DNA of 64,000 bases from Lentilactobacillus kosonis (GCF_003864335.1 NZ_BEXA01000003.1:186001-250000), one strand, 5' to 3'. Positions 1-9,655 are shown, counted from the first letter of the stretch. Program-made: numbers and translations. Notes: generated by a model not told the origin, from the sequence alone.

Positions 1-1
1 T

Positions 2-208
2 TTTCTAGACATTCGGGAAAAAGATAAAAAGCTAACTGGGACTATTAATCCCACCATTCATATCCCACTGTCCGAATTACGAGACCGGCTTAAGGAAATT
101 CCAACTAATAAGAAAGTCTATATTACCTTTAGAAAGGGATTAGGCCCATACAATGCCAGCCGAATCTTAGCCGGCAATGGAATTAATGCTACAGTTATTG
201 AAGAATAA
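2..208 (+). CDS. Rhodanese-like domain, C-terminal end of a protein cut by the window start
   Basis: The open frame runs in from the left edge and ends at TAA 206-208. The 68 visible residues read like the C-terminal rhodanese domain attached to CoA-disulfide-reductase/NADH-oxidase-type flavoproteins: DIRE near the start, IPLSELRDRL in the middle and YNASRIL near the end. In active rhodaneses a catalytic cysteine sits before the GLRGY-like turn; here that stretch is TFRKGLGPY, with no cysteine. Sulfur-transfer activity is therefore doubtful and a structural role is possible. Whether the upstream part is a flavoprotein or a stand-alone rhodanese cannot be seen. Confidence 0.7.
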   Translation, partial: FLDIREKDKKLTGTINPTIHIPLSELRDRLKEIPTNKKVYITFRKGLGPYNASRILAGNGINATVIEE

Positions 209-309
209 GATATTTTAAAAAATAAATTTTAAAAAAATAAAATTCGCGTTAATGTGCTTCATTGCAACGATTGAAAGTATATGGAAAACCCATATTTGAC
301 GGTGCTTTT

Positions 310-337
310 TTGACATCATCCTTAAATTTGTTACACT
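310..337 (+). promoter_or_regulatory. Sigma-A-type promoter of the first APC permease
   Basis: TTGACA at 310-315 and TACACT at 332-337 are separated by 16 bases. A strong GGGAGG ribosome site follows at 355-360, just before the ATG at 366. Confidence 0.6.
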
Positions 338-365
338 AGGAAGTACTTTATTTTGGGAGGTATGT

Positions 366-1965
366 ATGGATTCGTCAAATACAACGAAAATTGGTTTATT
401 TCAACTTGTAATGTTAACCTTAGGATCATTAATTGGTTCAGGATGGTTATTTGGTTCGTGGGAAGCTTCGAAGGTGGCTGGTCCCGCAGCTATTATTTCC
501 TGGATTGTTGGTGGTCTCGTGATTGCGACGATCGCGTACAATTATATCGAATTAGGAACCATGTTTCCGGAAGCCGGTGGAATGAGTAAATACGCTCAGT
601 ATTCTCATGGACCAATGCTTGGATTTATCGCTTCATGGGCCAACTGGATATCATTAATTACCTTAATTCCTATTGAAGCCGTTGCTGCGGTTCAATATAT
701 GAGCTCTTGGCCTTGGTCTTTTGCTAAATGGACCCATGGGTTCTTGGCAAACGGTAAAATTACCACTCCGGGATTACTAATGGTTTTCGTATTTATCATT
801 ATTTTTACCTTTATTAAATTACTGGTCAGTGAGTTTACTCGCTAGGTTCACCAGTTTTATTTCCATTTTTAAAATTGGAATTCCCATTCTGACAATTATT
901 ATGCTAACTGTGTCAGGATTTCACCCTGAAAACTATGGCCATTCACTACATGAATTTATGCCATATGGTTCTGCACCAATTTTCTCAGCAACCGCAACCG
1001 CTGGGATTATCTTCTCTTTTAATGCTTTTCAAACCGTAATTAATATGGGGAGCGAAATCAAAGATTCCAAACACAATGTTATGCGCGGTATCATGATTGC
1101 TCTGTTGATTAGTGGTGCAATTTATATCGTACTTCAAAGTGTGTTCATCACTTCAATGGAACCTGGATTTCTTCATCATTATGGTTGGAATGGTATTAGC
1201 TTTAACTCACCATTTGCTGACTTAGCGATTCTGTTAGGGATCCACTGGTTATCGGTTTTGCTATATATGGACGCCTTTGTCTCACCATTTGGAACCGGAG
1301 TTTCTTTCGCGGCATCTACTGCTCGCGCCTTATACGCTATGGAATCTAATCAACACATTCCAAGTTTTATCGGGAAAATCAATCATAAGTACGGTATTCC
1401 TCGGGTTGCTCTAGTAGTAAATGCTCTTTTGAGCATGTTGATGGTTTCTATCTTTAGATCATGGGCCACCTTGGCAACAGTTATCTGTACCTCAACGTTA
1501 ATTGCTTATCTAACTGGTCCGGTCACCGCCATTTCATTTAGAAAAATGGCTCCTAACTTCAAACGGCCAATTAGGTTAAAACACCTTAATTTTATGGCGC
1601 CACTATCATTTGTATTGGCCTCATTAGCTATTTACTGGGCAATGTGGCCAACCACTGTTGAAGTTATTTTGGTAATCGCCATTGGACTACCGCTTTACTT
1701 CTACTACGAATATCGAGCTGGCTTTGTAAACACCAGAAAAGCCTTCTGGTCATCTCTGTGGCTGATTGTTTACCTAGCTTTTCTATCAATTGCATCATAC
1801 GGTGGGAGTAAGGAATTCAATGGAATGAACTGGGTTCATTATCCATATGATTTCATAGTGATCATCGTCGCCTCCCTCATTTTCTATACTTGGGGGATTC
1901 GAAGTCATCATGTATTTGCTGACTTTTATCAAGCTGAAAAACTAAATGATTCGGTTACAGAATAA
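366..1965 (+). CDS. APC-family amino-acid permease (frame broken near 840)
   Basis: This is an integral membrane amino-acid transporter of the APC superfamily, about 530 residues once joined. The first part (366-845) has the APC TM1 glycine motif LIGSGWLFG and the second part (829-1965) continues with FISIFKIGIPIL and further helices. The first frame stops at TAG 844, yet the other frame continues the homology directly, so one base near 840 breaks the gene. ATG 366 is chosen because GGGAGG lies six bases upstream; ATG 362 is out of frame. Similar proteins are annotated as aspartate/glutamate or general amino-acid permeases, so the substrate is open. A hairpin terminator follows at 1974. Confidence 0.85.
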
Positions 1966-1973
1966 TTAAAAAT

Positions 1974-2007
1974 AAGCAGACTTTCTTAGGAAAGCCTGCT
2001 TTTATTT
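1974..2007 (+). terminator. Rho-independent terminator after the permease
   Basis: Arms 1975-1985 (AGCAGACTTTC) and 1990-2000 (GAAAGCCTGCT) pair with one A-C mismatch around a TTAG loop, followed by a T-run. Confidence 0.7.
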
Positions 2008-2044
2008 ACATTACAGATAGTTAGCTCACATGGCTAAGAATAAT

Positions 2045-2137
2045 CTATATTCTAATTATGTTTACCTCATGTAATAGGATGGTACCAACTACCAGGATTC
2101 CTAAACCTAATCCGGTAACCACGTGTGATAGTTTCAT
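2045..2137 (-). CDS. 30-residue hydrophobic membrane peptide
   Basis: A 30-codon frame starts at ATG 2137 behind a near-perfect ribosome site (AAAGGAGG, complement of about 2145-2152) with good spacing, and ends at TAG 2045. The peptide begins MKLSHVVTG and continues as one glycine/leucine/valine-rich transmembrane helix (GLGLGILVVGTILL), ending HEVNIIRI. I do not recognise a family. It sits alone between two convergent terminators. Plausible roles are a membrane-acting small peptide, a transporter accessory subunit or a type-I-toxin-like peptide, but no antisense RNA can be shown from sequence alone. The quality of the start site is the main support. Confidence 0.55.
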   Translation of the reverse strand: MKLSHVVTGLGLGILVVGTILLHEVNIIRI

Positions 2138-2196
2138 TTTATCGACCTCCTTTACTTTCCTATATATTGTCACACCTAACTTAAATCTGACTTAAA

Positions 2197-2227
2197 TAAA
2201 AAAGCCGGCGCTTAAGCCAGCTTTTTT
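2197..2227. terminator. Bidirectional terminator hairpin
   Basis: AAAAAAGCCGGC and GCCAGCTTTTTT flank a GCTTAA loop. The A- and T-runs on both sides allow it to act for the minus-strand antiporter and in the opposite direction. Confidence 0.65.
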
Positions 2228-2230
2228 ACA

Positions 2231-3673
2231 TTAAAATGAAATATTTCCAGTAAAAATCAATATTAGTCCACCAATGGCGCCTGCTAAAATTACCAGCGTT
2301 GTAATAATCTCCCGCTTGGATAACCATCGCCGATTATGCTTATTATGCCGGCCCTTCATGAACAAGAAGAATCCGGGGATATATGCGATACAGCATAGTA
2401 ATAGATACTGTAAACCTGCAAGGTAAATAGCAACTGTTTCGAATATCAAAGCAACTAATCCAATTATTAACTGAACGACATTTCCTTTTTCATGGATGTT
2501 TTGAATTGAATATTTAACTTGGTAAGCGGCCACTAGAATATAACTTACCACGATTGCGGCCGTACATAGCGAATAGGCAAAGTTATAAGCCTGATCAGTA
2601 AAGATTAAGGTACACAAGAAAGCTTGTATCAATAGTCCACTAATCACTAATGAGAAAGTTGGCGCTCCTTGACGATTTTCTTTTCCAAATCGCTTAGGAA
2701 GTAAGTCATGTTCAGACATTAATCTGACCGTTTCTGCAGGTAGCATTGTCCATGATAACCATGAACCTAAGGTTGAAACGAATAATCCTGCACTAATTAC
2801 AGCACCACCCCAAGTTCCAACCATATCCTTAAAAATATACACCATCGCTGGTTGATTGATAGTGGCCAGCTGAGACTGTGACATGTAACCATACGGCAAA
2901 ATGGATGCCAAAATATAAATTATCAGCAAGCAACATAACCCAAGAACTGTTGCCTTACCGACATCACTTTTACGTTTAGCCCGAGAGGACATCATGGTGG
3001 CTCCCTCGATTCCGACAAAGACCCACATCAAAACCATTAAACAATTTTTGATTTGAGTACCAACACCAGCGCCGCCATTAAAATTACCACTCAGGTTGTT
3101 CCAAAAATGGGCTGTGAAAATATTACCTTTGAACATAATAATTGCAAATACAATAAAGGTAAATAAGGGAATTAATTTACAAATCGTAATTACCGCATTA
3201 AGAACTGCCGCACTCTCAACCCCGCGATTAACAATATACATTAATATCCACGATACACAACTAGCGACAATGATCGATGGCACATTATGACCAGATTTAA
3301 AGATTGGAATAAAGTAACCGATTGCACTCATCATAACAGTGGCAAACGCAACGTTTCCCATCCAAGATGACAACCAATAACCCCAACCACTAATAAAACC
3401 GGCATACTCGCCGAAACCTTCTTCAGCGTACGCAAACACCCCTTCAATATCAGGTCGCTTGCCAACCAAGTTCATTAGACTTAGTGCCAGAGCCATAATA
3501 CCTACTCCCACAATCAGCCAAGCAAGTAAGGCTGGTCCTGGAGATGCGGCACTAGCAAGATCTGATGTTAGAGCGAAGACCCCTGCTCCAATTGATGATG
3601 TTACAACCATCGCCGTTAGCGACATAAAACCAATTCCGTTAGGATTACCTTGCGGATGACTATTAGTTTCCAT
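2231..3673 (-). CDS. APC-family basic amino-acid/polyamine antiporter
   Basis: Intact 480-residue membrane protein with about 12-13 helices. TM1 carries the APC motif SSIGAGVFALTSD, and the segment ending EGVFAYAEEGFGEYAGFISGWGYW is typical of the arginine:ornithine/lysine antiporter branch (ArcD/LysI-like). Such antiporters exchange an amino acid for its decarboxylation or deimination product across the membrane. No arc or decarboxylase gene is adjacent, so the true substrate pair is not given by context. It is transcribed alone and ends at the hairpin at 2197-2227. Confidence 0.85.
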   Translation of the reverse strand: METNSHPQGNPNGIGFMSLTAMVVTSSIGAGVFALTSDLASAASPGPALLAWLIVGVGIMALALSLMNLVGKRPDIEGVFAYAEEGFGEYAGFISGWGYWLSSWMGNVAFATVMMSAIGYFIPIFKSGHNVPSIIVASCVSWILMYIVNRGVESAAVLNAVITICKLIPLFTFIVFAIIMFKGNIFTAHFWNNLSGNFNGGAGVGTQIKNCLMVLMWVFVGIEGATMMSSRAKRKSDVGKATVLGLCCLLIIYILASILPYGYMSQSQLATINQPAMVYIFKDMVGTWGGAVISAGLFVSTLGSWLSWTMLPAETVRLMSEHDLLPKRFGKENRQGAPTFSLVISGLLIQAFLCTLIFTDQAYNFAYSLCTAAIVVSYILVAAYQVKYSIQNIHEKGNVVQLIIGLVALIFETVAIYLAGLQYLLLCCIAYIPGFFLFMKGRHNKHNRRWLSKREIITTLVILAGAIGGLILIFTGNISF

Positions 3674-3878
3674 TTAAAACCCCTCTGGGATTAACCCCAT
3701 CTATATATAGTAATAATTAAGCTAATTACATAATATAACAGAATTAGCCCAAATGCATAATTTATAAAATGCTTTTTTAAGTAAGGGCTTTATTTAACCA
3801 CTTTTTTGAATCTGTGCTACCATTGATGCATAAAAATATAATCTTATTAAATTAATTATTTTATAGGGGGATTTAATC

Positions 3879-4535
3879 ATGGCAACTAAAATTGCATTAA
3901 TTGTTGGCCCAGGACATGCCGGACTTGGTAAGGCCCTTGCAATCAACTTTGGTGAACAAGGATATCAAATTGCGTTTATGGGGAAAAACATTGACCCTTT
4001 GAACGATTTAGTAGCCCAATTAAAGACAAATAATATCCAAGCATTTACAGTTCCAGTTGACTTAGCCGATCCAGCCAGTGTTGCTGAAGGAATGAAGAAA
4101 ATTAGCGATACGGGAGAACTCCAAGTTGTGATCTATAACGCCACTATGAGAACCAAAAACAAACCATCACAGCTAACTGGAGAATTATTAACCAATAGTT
4201 TGACTAGTAACCTACTCGGTGCCGTTACTGTTACTAACTTAGCCCTTCCATTGTTAAAAGCGACTGGCGATGGTGTGCTACTCTACACTGGATCAGTAGT
4301 TGCTGCCAAACCTGGGACCACCGATGTTGAACAGTCGATTGGTAAAGTTGGCCTCCACAACTATGTACTTGCGCTCAACAAAGAATTGGCCAAATCTGGA
4401 ACATTCGCAGGGATGGTAACTATTAATACCTATATTCGTGAGGGTAAACCTGGCCATATGGATCCAAATGAAATTGCCAAGGCTTATGCTAACCTTGCTG
4501 CTAATAAAGACACTGCCAACTATGAATATCATTAA
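3879..4535 (+). CDS. Short-chain dehydrogenase-like protein lacking the catalytic tyrosine
   Basis: A 218-residue Rossmann-fold protein. The N-terminal LIVGPGHAGLGKALA corresponds to the SDR nucleotide-binding glycine motif, and YTGSVVA supplies the usual active-site serine strand. The canonical Tyr-x-x-x-Lys is altered to Gln-Ser-Ile-Gly-Lys, so the catalytic tyrosine is missing while the lysine remains. A TAGGGGG ribosome site precedes the ATG and a strong terminator follows. It may be a binding or regulatory protein, or use an unusual mechanism. It faces the MerR gene tail to tail. Confidence 0.75.
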   Translation: MATKIALIVGPGHAGLGKALAINFGEQGYQIAFMGKNIDPLNDLVAQLKTNNIQAFTVPVDLADPASVAEGMKKISDTGELQVVIYNATMRTKNKPSQLTGELLTNSLTSNLLGAVTVTNLALPLLKATGDGVLLYTGSVVAAKPGTTDVEQSIGKVGLHNYVLALNKELAKSGTFAGMVTINTYIREGKPGHMDPNEIAKAYANLAANKDTANYEYH

Positions 4536-4540
4536 ATGCC

Positions 4541-4575
4541 AAAAAGGATGGGAATCATGATTCTCATCCTTTTTT
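4541..4575. terminator. Terminator between the SDR-like gene and merR
   Basis: AAAAAGGATG and CATCCTTTTT arms form a hairpin with A- and T-runs on each side. It can serve both convergent genes. Confidence 0.75.
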
Positions 4576-4596
4576 CTATTAGATACCCTACTAAGA

Positions 4597-4965
4597 TTAA
4601 ACATATCCATTAGTACCTTTGCGGTAACGACTTAACTTATGATCAATCTGATCAATTTCAGCATACTTTTCTTCAATGTCAGCTAAAACTTTTGCTTTTT
4701 GATTTTCTAAAATTTTAATTCTTTCCGGGATGGTCTTAGGACCTGCCTTCATCAATTGATGATATTCCTGAATATTTTTGACTGTCATCCCCGTCCGACG
4801 TAAGTACTTAATGAAGTTAAGCCAATGAACTGTCTCGTCGTCATCAAATAGCCGGTTATTATTCTGATCACGATCAACGGCGTCAATTAAGCCTTTTTCT
4901 TCATAAAAACGAATTGTTCTAACTGATAACTGCGTTCGCCGGGCTAGTTCTCCAATTAAAATCAT
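4597..4965 (-). CDS. MerR-family transcriptional regulator
   Basis: A 122-residue protein with the MerR winged helix at the N-terminus (IGELARRTQLSVRTIRFYEEKGLI, given here in two parts: IGELARRTQLS then VRTIRFYEEKGLI). A helix resembling the MerR coiled coil follows at residues 75-110. It has no obvious cysteine metal site, which fits regulators sensing organic or redox stress rather than metals. It is divergent from the SDR gene at 5065. The shared intergenic region contains a promoter with the unusual 19-base spacer that MerR proteins activate, so it very likely controls that gene. Confidence 0.85.
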   Translation of the reverse strand: MILIGELARRTQLSVRTIRFYEEKGLIDAVDRDQNNNRLFDDDETVHWLNFIKYLRRTGMTVKNIQEYHQLMKAGPKTIPERIKILENQKAKVLADIEEKYAEIDQIDHKLSRYRKGTNGYV

Positions 4966-4982
4966 TTTTACTCCCTTTTTAG

Positions 4983-5013
4983 TTGACCTCCAGTTACGTG
5001 AGGCGCATATGAT
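4983..5013 (+). promoter_or_regulatory. MerR-type promoter with 19-base spacer
   Basis: TTGACC (4983-4988) and TATGAT (5008-5013) are 19 bases apart, the stretched spacing remodelled by MerR activators. The short inverted repeat CCTC/GAGG lies inside the spacer, where the regulator would bind. It drives the SDR gene at 5065. Confidence 0.55.
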
Positions 5014-5064
5014 ATGTTCATACTATATCACAAACTAGCTATAACCTTTAGGAGGTATTATTGA

Positions 5065-5790
5065 ATGAATAAACCACTAACATTAATTACCGGCGCTGAT
5101 AAGGGCATGGGTTTTGAAATCGCCAAAGAACTTGGTCAAGCAGGCCACCATATCCTACTCGGCTCTCGTAACAAAGACCGAGGTATAACAGCTGTTAATA
5201 CTCTTCAACAAGAAGGCATTACAGCTAATCTAATCTTGCTGGATGTGGCGGATGAAACCAGCATTATCGCAGCCCAACAAGCCATTACTTCTGACTTCGG
5301 TAAACTCGATAATTTAATCAATAATGCGGGCATTACCCTTGATAATTGGGAAAAGCCATCAACCCTCGCAATTGAAAAGATTCGTGGCGACTTTGATGTC
5401 AACTTTTTTGGCTTGGTTTCTGTTACTCAGCATATGCTGCCACTGTTAAGCAAATCCACAAGTTCCAAGATCATCAACATTTCCAGTGCGGTTGGCTCAC
5501 TAACCGTTGCATCTGATCCAACTAGTAGTGTATATAAACACTTTTCTTTTGGCTATCAAGCCTCTAAAGCAGCCGTTAACATGTTTACTATCGATCTTGC
5601 GAATGAATTGAAAGATACGCAAATCACCGTTAACTCTGTCAATCCTGGATGGGTGGCAACCGATTCAGATGTTGGCGGTGGCCCTAAGACAATTAAAGAA
5701 GGCGTCGCGCGCACTGTTGAGTTAGCCTTACAGCCAACTAATTCAATCAGTGGTACCTTTTCTGATACTGATGGCATTGTTCCCTGGTAG
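5065..5790 (+). CDS. NAD(P)-dependent short-chain dehydrogenase/reductase
   Basis: A 241-residue classical SDR. The sequence shows the cofactor motif TGADKGMG at residues 9-16, the structural motif NNAG near residue 90, the catalytic serine in NISSAVGS, and the active-site Tyr-x-x-x-Lys as YQASK. The family reduces carbonyls or oxidises alcohols in the cytoplasm with NAD(P). The carbonyl-reductase branch is the closest in feel, but no substrate can be assigned. An AGGAGG ribosome site precedes the ATG. The divergent MerR gene and 19-base-spacer promoter suggest stress induction. Confidence 0.88.
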   Translation: MNKPLTLITGADKGMGFEIAKELGQAGHHILLGSRNKDRGITAVNTLQQEGITANLILLDVADETSIIAAQQAITSDFGKLDNLINNAGITLDNWEKPSTLAIEKIRGDFDVNFFGLVSVTQHMLPLLSKSTSSKIINISSAVGSLTVASDPTSSVYKHFSFGYQASKAAVNMFTIDLANELKDTQITVNSVNPGWVATDSDVGGGPKTIKEGVARTVELALQPTNSISGTFSDTDGIVPW

Positions 5791-5823
5791 CAAACTCAGT
5801 TAAGCATCACAACTAATCTAATT

Positions 5824-5868
5824 AAAATAGCTCCACCGAAAATATATAATTTCGGTGGAGCTATTTTT
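5824..5868. terminator. Strong terminator hairpin
   Basis: An 18-base perfect stem, AAAATAGCTCCACCGAAA with its complement, around an eight-base loop. It serves the SDR gene and the convergent copper ATPase gene. Confidence 0.8.
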
Positions 5869-5889
5869 GTTTATCACAACTATGATGAA

Positions 5890-7998
5890 TTAATTATTAA
5901 TTTTATTAGCGGTTAATCCCATCGCATTAATCGCCACTACAACCGTTGATAATGCCATTAAGATAGCACCAACTGCAGGATCTAAGATAATGCCAGCAAA
6001 TGCCAATACTCCAGCAGCCAAGGGAATTGCTACAATATTATAGCCAGCTCCCCACCAAAGATTTGAACCATTTTTCGATTGGTAATTTTTGCTAAGTCCA
6101 AGAATCGTAAAATATCGCTGGGTTCTGATTTAACTAAGATTACATCTGCAGAATCAATTGCAACATCAGTGCCGGCACCAATCGCGATGCCAATTTCAGC
6201 AGCTGCTAAACTTGGGGCATCATTCACCCCATCACCTACCATAATTACATGATGACCTTTAGATTGATATTCAGCGACTTTTGCTTGCTTATCTTCAGGT
6301 AGCAATCCACCAGAGAATTCAGTAATGCCTAAAATTTCGGCAACATGAGCAGCAGCTTGTGGATTATCACCAGTTAGCATAACGGGAGTAATTCCACGTT
6401 GCTTTAAACCAGTAATTAATTTCTGGGCGCCTGACTTGATTGTATCTCCTTCAGCAACCATTCCTAAAACTTTATCTTGCTTAATTAAAAAACTAACCGA
6501 GTTTCCTTTAGTTGCCCACTCATTAGCGGAAGCCTCATCAAAATGAATATTGTGTTTTCTTAAATACTTGGCATTAACAATGGTAAATAACTCACCATTA
6601 ATGTTTCCAGTAATTCCAACCCCAGGAATATTCTCCGCATCACTAGCTGGATCAACCTCACCTAATTCGTCTTTAGCATAGGTGACAATCGCTTGGGCTA
6701 GCGGATGATTTGAATTACTTTCCAATGAAGCTAGCTTACTTAACAAATCATTCTTGTCAACCCCATCAACTGGTACTACGGCGTTTACCTTGAATTGGCC
6801 TTCCGTCAACGTTCCAGTCTTGTCCAATAACACGTGGGTAATTTTTTGGCTGGCTTCAATTGCTTGACGATTTCTGATCAACAAACCATTTTGAGCCCCA
6901 ATTGAAGTTGATCTAGCAACAACTAACGGAATTGCCACCCCTAGAGCATGGGGACAAGCGATGACCAAGACCGTTACTAATCGGTTTAATGCAACTGGTA
7001 ATCCTTCTGGTAACCAAGCAAAGAATGCAATCAACCCAATTGTTGTGGCAGCGTAGAATAAATATTTTGCAACTGTATCAGCTTTAGTTTCAGCACTTGA
7101 TTTAGCCTTTTGCGCGCTTGAAACCATGTTCATCACTTGAGATAGGTAACTAGAATCACCGGTTCCGGTCACCTTAACCATGATCGTCCCATTATTATTG
7201 GTTGAACCTCCAATGACTTTATCACCGACCGTTTTGGTAACTAACTCAGATTCACCGGTAATCAATGATTCGTTAACTGCTGTTGATCCCTCAGTGATTT
7301 CACCATCAGCTGGCATACTTTCACCAGCATTTACTTTAACTAATTGACTAACTAGAAGCTGACTAACTGGGACGTCACTGGTTTGTCCATCTGTATCAAC
7401 TAAATGAGCGGTTTTTGGCAGAAGGGCCGCCATCTTCTCTAATGCATTACCCGCTCCCATGACGGCATTCATTTCGATCCAGTGACCAAGCAACATAATT
7501 AAGATCAAAGTTGCTAATTCAAACGAAAAGTCCATGACGTGATTACCATGTAGAAAATTGTTAGCAATAAATGCGTAAATACTATAGAAGAAAGATACCG
7601 AAATTCCCAAAGCAATTAAGGTCATCATTGCGGGTTCTTTGCTTTGAAGTTCAGCTTTAGCACCCTTTAAAAATGGCGCGCCCCCATAGAAATAAAGAGC
7701 GGTATCAAATATCAAGATGATAATACCTACCAGTATCGAATTGCCAACATCAATAATTGGTCGTTCCAGTCCCATGATGGGAGCTAAAAATAACACCGGA
7801 ATAGCTAAAATAACTGATATCCAAAATTTTTGCTTTTAAATTACCCATGTGCATCATATGGCCACCATGCATCATCATATCATCCGAGCCCATATCCATA
7901 TGGTCGTGATCCATATTCATCCCATCCATATCACTATGCTCCATTTGCATGTGGTCATGATTCATATGTTTCATTTCATTATCTTGACTATTTTTCAT
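5890..7998 (-). CDS. copB: Copper-exporting P1B-type ATPase CopB (two frame breaks)
   Basis: About 700 residues when joined. The N-terminus is a His/Met-rich metal-binding tail ([15 protein letters not shown] and MMMHGGHMM), followed by membrane helices. The actuator TGES, the CPH membrane motif (IACPHALG) and the phosphorylation site DKTGTLT follow, then the GDGVNDAP hinge. CPH rather than CPC is the hallmark of the CopB branch. One base is in excess in the T-run near 7829 and one is missing near 6063. The restored C-terminus reads [16 protein letters not shown] to the stop at 5890. ATG 7998 overlaps the end of copY by 11 bases, so the two are co-transcribed and induced by copper. Confidence 0.88.
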
Positions 7999-8446
7999 TA
8001 CTATCCACCTCACAACAATCATGGTCTCCATCTGGCAGGCAATTACATTCAACCATTTCCGGCGCCGTTTCCTGCTTAGCAGTTAACACTTGCAACAGTT
8101 GTTTAATATCCGATTGAGACAATTCTCTACTATTAATTACTTGTTCAAGCGTCTTACCTGCTCGCATTGCACACATTCGGTCAAATAGATCAATGGCAGC
8201 GGTAGCCATTGACTCCTGTTCAGTAACAATTGGTTCAAAACTAAACGGCCGGTGTTCACCAATTTGTCTAACAGCGGCTTTCTTAATCAGTCTAGATAAT
8301 AAAGTCTTAGTAGTCGAATCTGACCACCCCTGCGTTTCATGCATCGTATCAATCAACTGACGACTTGTGACCTGATGAAGTGTCCAAATCACTCGCATAA
8401 TTTCCCATTCTGAATCAGAAATAGTGACATTTTCAGCATCAATCAT
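7988..8446 (-). CDS. copY: CopY/TcrY-type copper-responsive repressor
   Basis: A 152-residue BlaI/MecI-type winged-helix repressor. The DNA-binding region (SDSEWEIMRVIW and TTKTLLSRLIKK) fills residues 10-70. The tail carries the metal motif Cys-Asn-Cys followed after seven residues by Cys-Cys, a variant of the CopY CxC...CxC site that trades zinc for copper(I). It is first in the copYB operon. A canonical cop box lies just upstream of the gene, so autoregulated repression of copper export is expected. Confidence 0.9.
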   Translation of the reverse strand: MIDAENVTISDSEWEIMRVIWTLHQVTSRQLIDTMHETQGWSDSTTKTLLSRLIKKAAVRQIGEHRPFSFEPIVTEQESMATAAIDLFDRMCAMRAGKTLEQVINSRELSQSDIKQLLQVLTAKQETAPEMVECNCLPDGDHDCCEVDSNEK

Positions 8447-8489
8447 CTAAATTCACCCTTTCTAGTTCAATATTTTTTATTAATTGTCT

Positions 8490-8511
8490 AAAGTTTACAA
8501 CTGTAAACTTT
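8490..8511 (-). promoter_or_regulatory. CopY operator (cop box)
   Basis: A 22-base palindrome AAAGTTTACA-AC-TGTAAACTTT whose core TACAACTGTA matches the consensus TACANNTGTA. It sits 44 bases upstream of the copY start. One box is seen; some relatives have two. Confidence 0.85.
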
Positions 8512-8651
8512 ATTTTGCAACTATTTTTAATGTGACAGAGGATCAAATCTAGTAATTTATGTAATACAAATTCAAAAATAGGTTAGCCCATTAACTTCAA
8601 ATCACACTAACTTTTCTAATGATTATTATAAATATTGATTGTTAGATTTAT

Positions 8652-8748
8652 GTTACAAGTATTACCTAACTGTAAAATAGGCCCTTTTTCTGACTTCATC
8701 TCTTAACTTCACAGATATTTGTCAGTAATAAATCCATAGTAGTATGGC
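8652..8748 (+). repeat. Duplicated upstream region, copy 1 (before apf1)
   Basis: About 97 bases closely matching 9656-9753. Shared blocks include GTTAC...TATTACCT, ACTGTAAAATA and ATCTCTTAACTT. It lies 70 bases upstream of the TTG start of the first apf-like gene. Its conservation beyond coding needs suggests a promoter/operator that keeps the paralogues co-regulated. Confidence 0.6.
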
Positions 8749-8817
8749 CGCTGTTGAATATGAAGAGGCAAACAAAAATGGTTTGCCCAGAATTTACTTT
8801 TTATAGGAGTGTATTTT

Positions 8818-9426
8818 TTGAAAAAATTAGTTACTACATTACTTGCAACTACTGCTGCCGCTGTTGGTTTGTTCTTTGCTGGTTCAGCAAACGCTGACGC
8901 ATCAACTAACTATACTGTTAAGTCTGGGGACTCAGTTTGGGCCATCTCACAACAATTCGGTTCAACTATCAACGCAATCGAAAATGCTAACCACATCCAA
9001 AACCATATGATTATGCCAGGACAACTACTAGTTATTCCTGATGGAACAAGCACTACAGTAGCTGCACAACCAGCAACTAACACTACAACTGTTGCTCAAC
9101 AACCTGCACAAACTACTCAAGCTGCAACTGCTACTCAACAAACTCAAACTTACAGCCAACCAGCTGCAACTCAATCTACTACTAATTATGGTAGTTCTAA
9201 GAGTGCCGTATTAAGCGAAATGGCTTCAAGAACTGGTGTATCTGCATCAACTTGGAATTACATTATCAATCGTGAATCAAACTGGCAACCAAACGTACGT
9301 AACAGTTCATCTGGTGCCTACGGTTTATTCCAAAACATGCATATCAGTGGTGGTTCAGTTCAAGATCAAGTTAACGCTGCTGTAAGCCTATATAACCAAC
9401 AAGGTTTAGCTGCTTGGTCAATGTAA
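8818..9426 (+). CDS. apf1: Secreted LysM protein of the aggregation-promoting factor (Apf) type, copy 1
   Basis: About 202 residues. It has a signal peptide ([19 protein letters not shown] then AGSANADA), a LysM peptidoglycan-binding domain ([17 protein letters not shown] to GQLLVIPD), a low-complexity Gln/Thr/Ala linker, and a conserved C-terminal lysozyme-like domain containing INRESNWQP and GAYGLFQ. The protein should be exported and bind the cell wall; the glutamate of RES may be catalytic, as in lytic transglycosylases. TTG 8818 is the likely start: it matches its paralogue and sits behind TAGGAG. A GTG at 8809 overlaps that ribosome site. A terminator follows at 9468. The symbol is by analogy to the tandem apf genes of other lactobacilli. 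Confidence 0.82.
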   Translation: MKKLVTTLLATTAAAVGLFFAGSANADASTNYTVKSGDSVWAISQQFGSTINAIENANHIQNHMIMPGQLLVIPDGTSTTVAAQPATNTTTVAQQPAQTTQAATATQQTQTYSQPAATQSTTNYGSSKSAVLSEMASRTGVSASTWNYIINRESNWQPNVRNSSSGAYGLFQNMHISGGSVQDQVNAAVSLYNQQGLAAWSM

Positions 9427-9467
9427 TTTAGCCCTTTAGGTTAAATTCGTTAACAACTAGCGATGAC

Positions 9468-9506
9468 AAAAAGGATTTCTACTATGTGATAGTAGAAATC
9501 CTTTTT
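9468..9506 (+). terminator. Terminator after apf1
   Basis: A perfect 17-base stem (9468-9484 with 9490-9506) around TGTGA, ending in a T-run. It separates the two apf-like genes into independent transcripts. Confidence 0.85.
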
Positions 9507-9655
9507 TATGTCGTAAAATCTAAAATGTTTCAATAAATACTAATTATTACGATAATTCAGTACTTCTCGTAATAATGTCTTAAATTGCATATTTGAATAT
9601 TAAATGTAAATCCTAATGTACCAGTGATTGTCCCAATGATCTCGTTTGATTACCC

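Noticed and set aside
7830-8117. Plus-strand His/Tyr-rich frames opposite copB
   Set aside because: They are antisense shadows of the His/Met-rich N-terminus and of copY; no ribosome site.
8809-8820. GTG start for the first apf-like gene
   Set aside because: It lies in the ribosome site itself; the paralogue starts at TTG and the match begins there.
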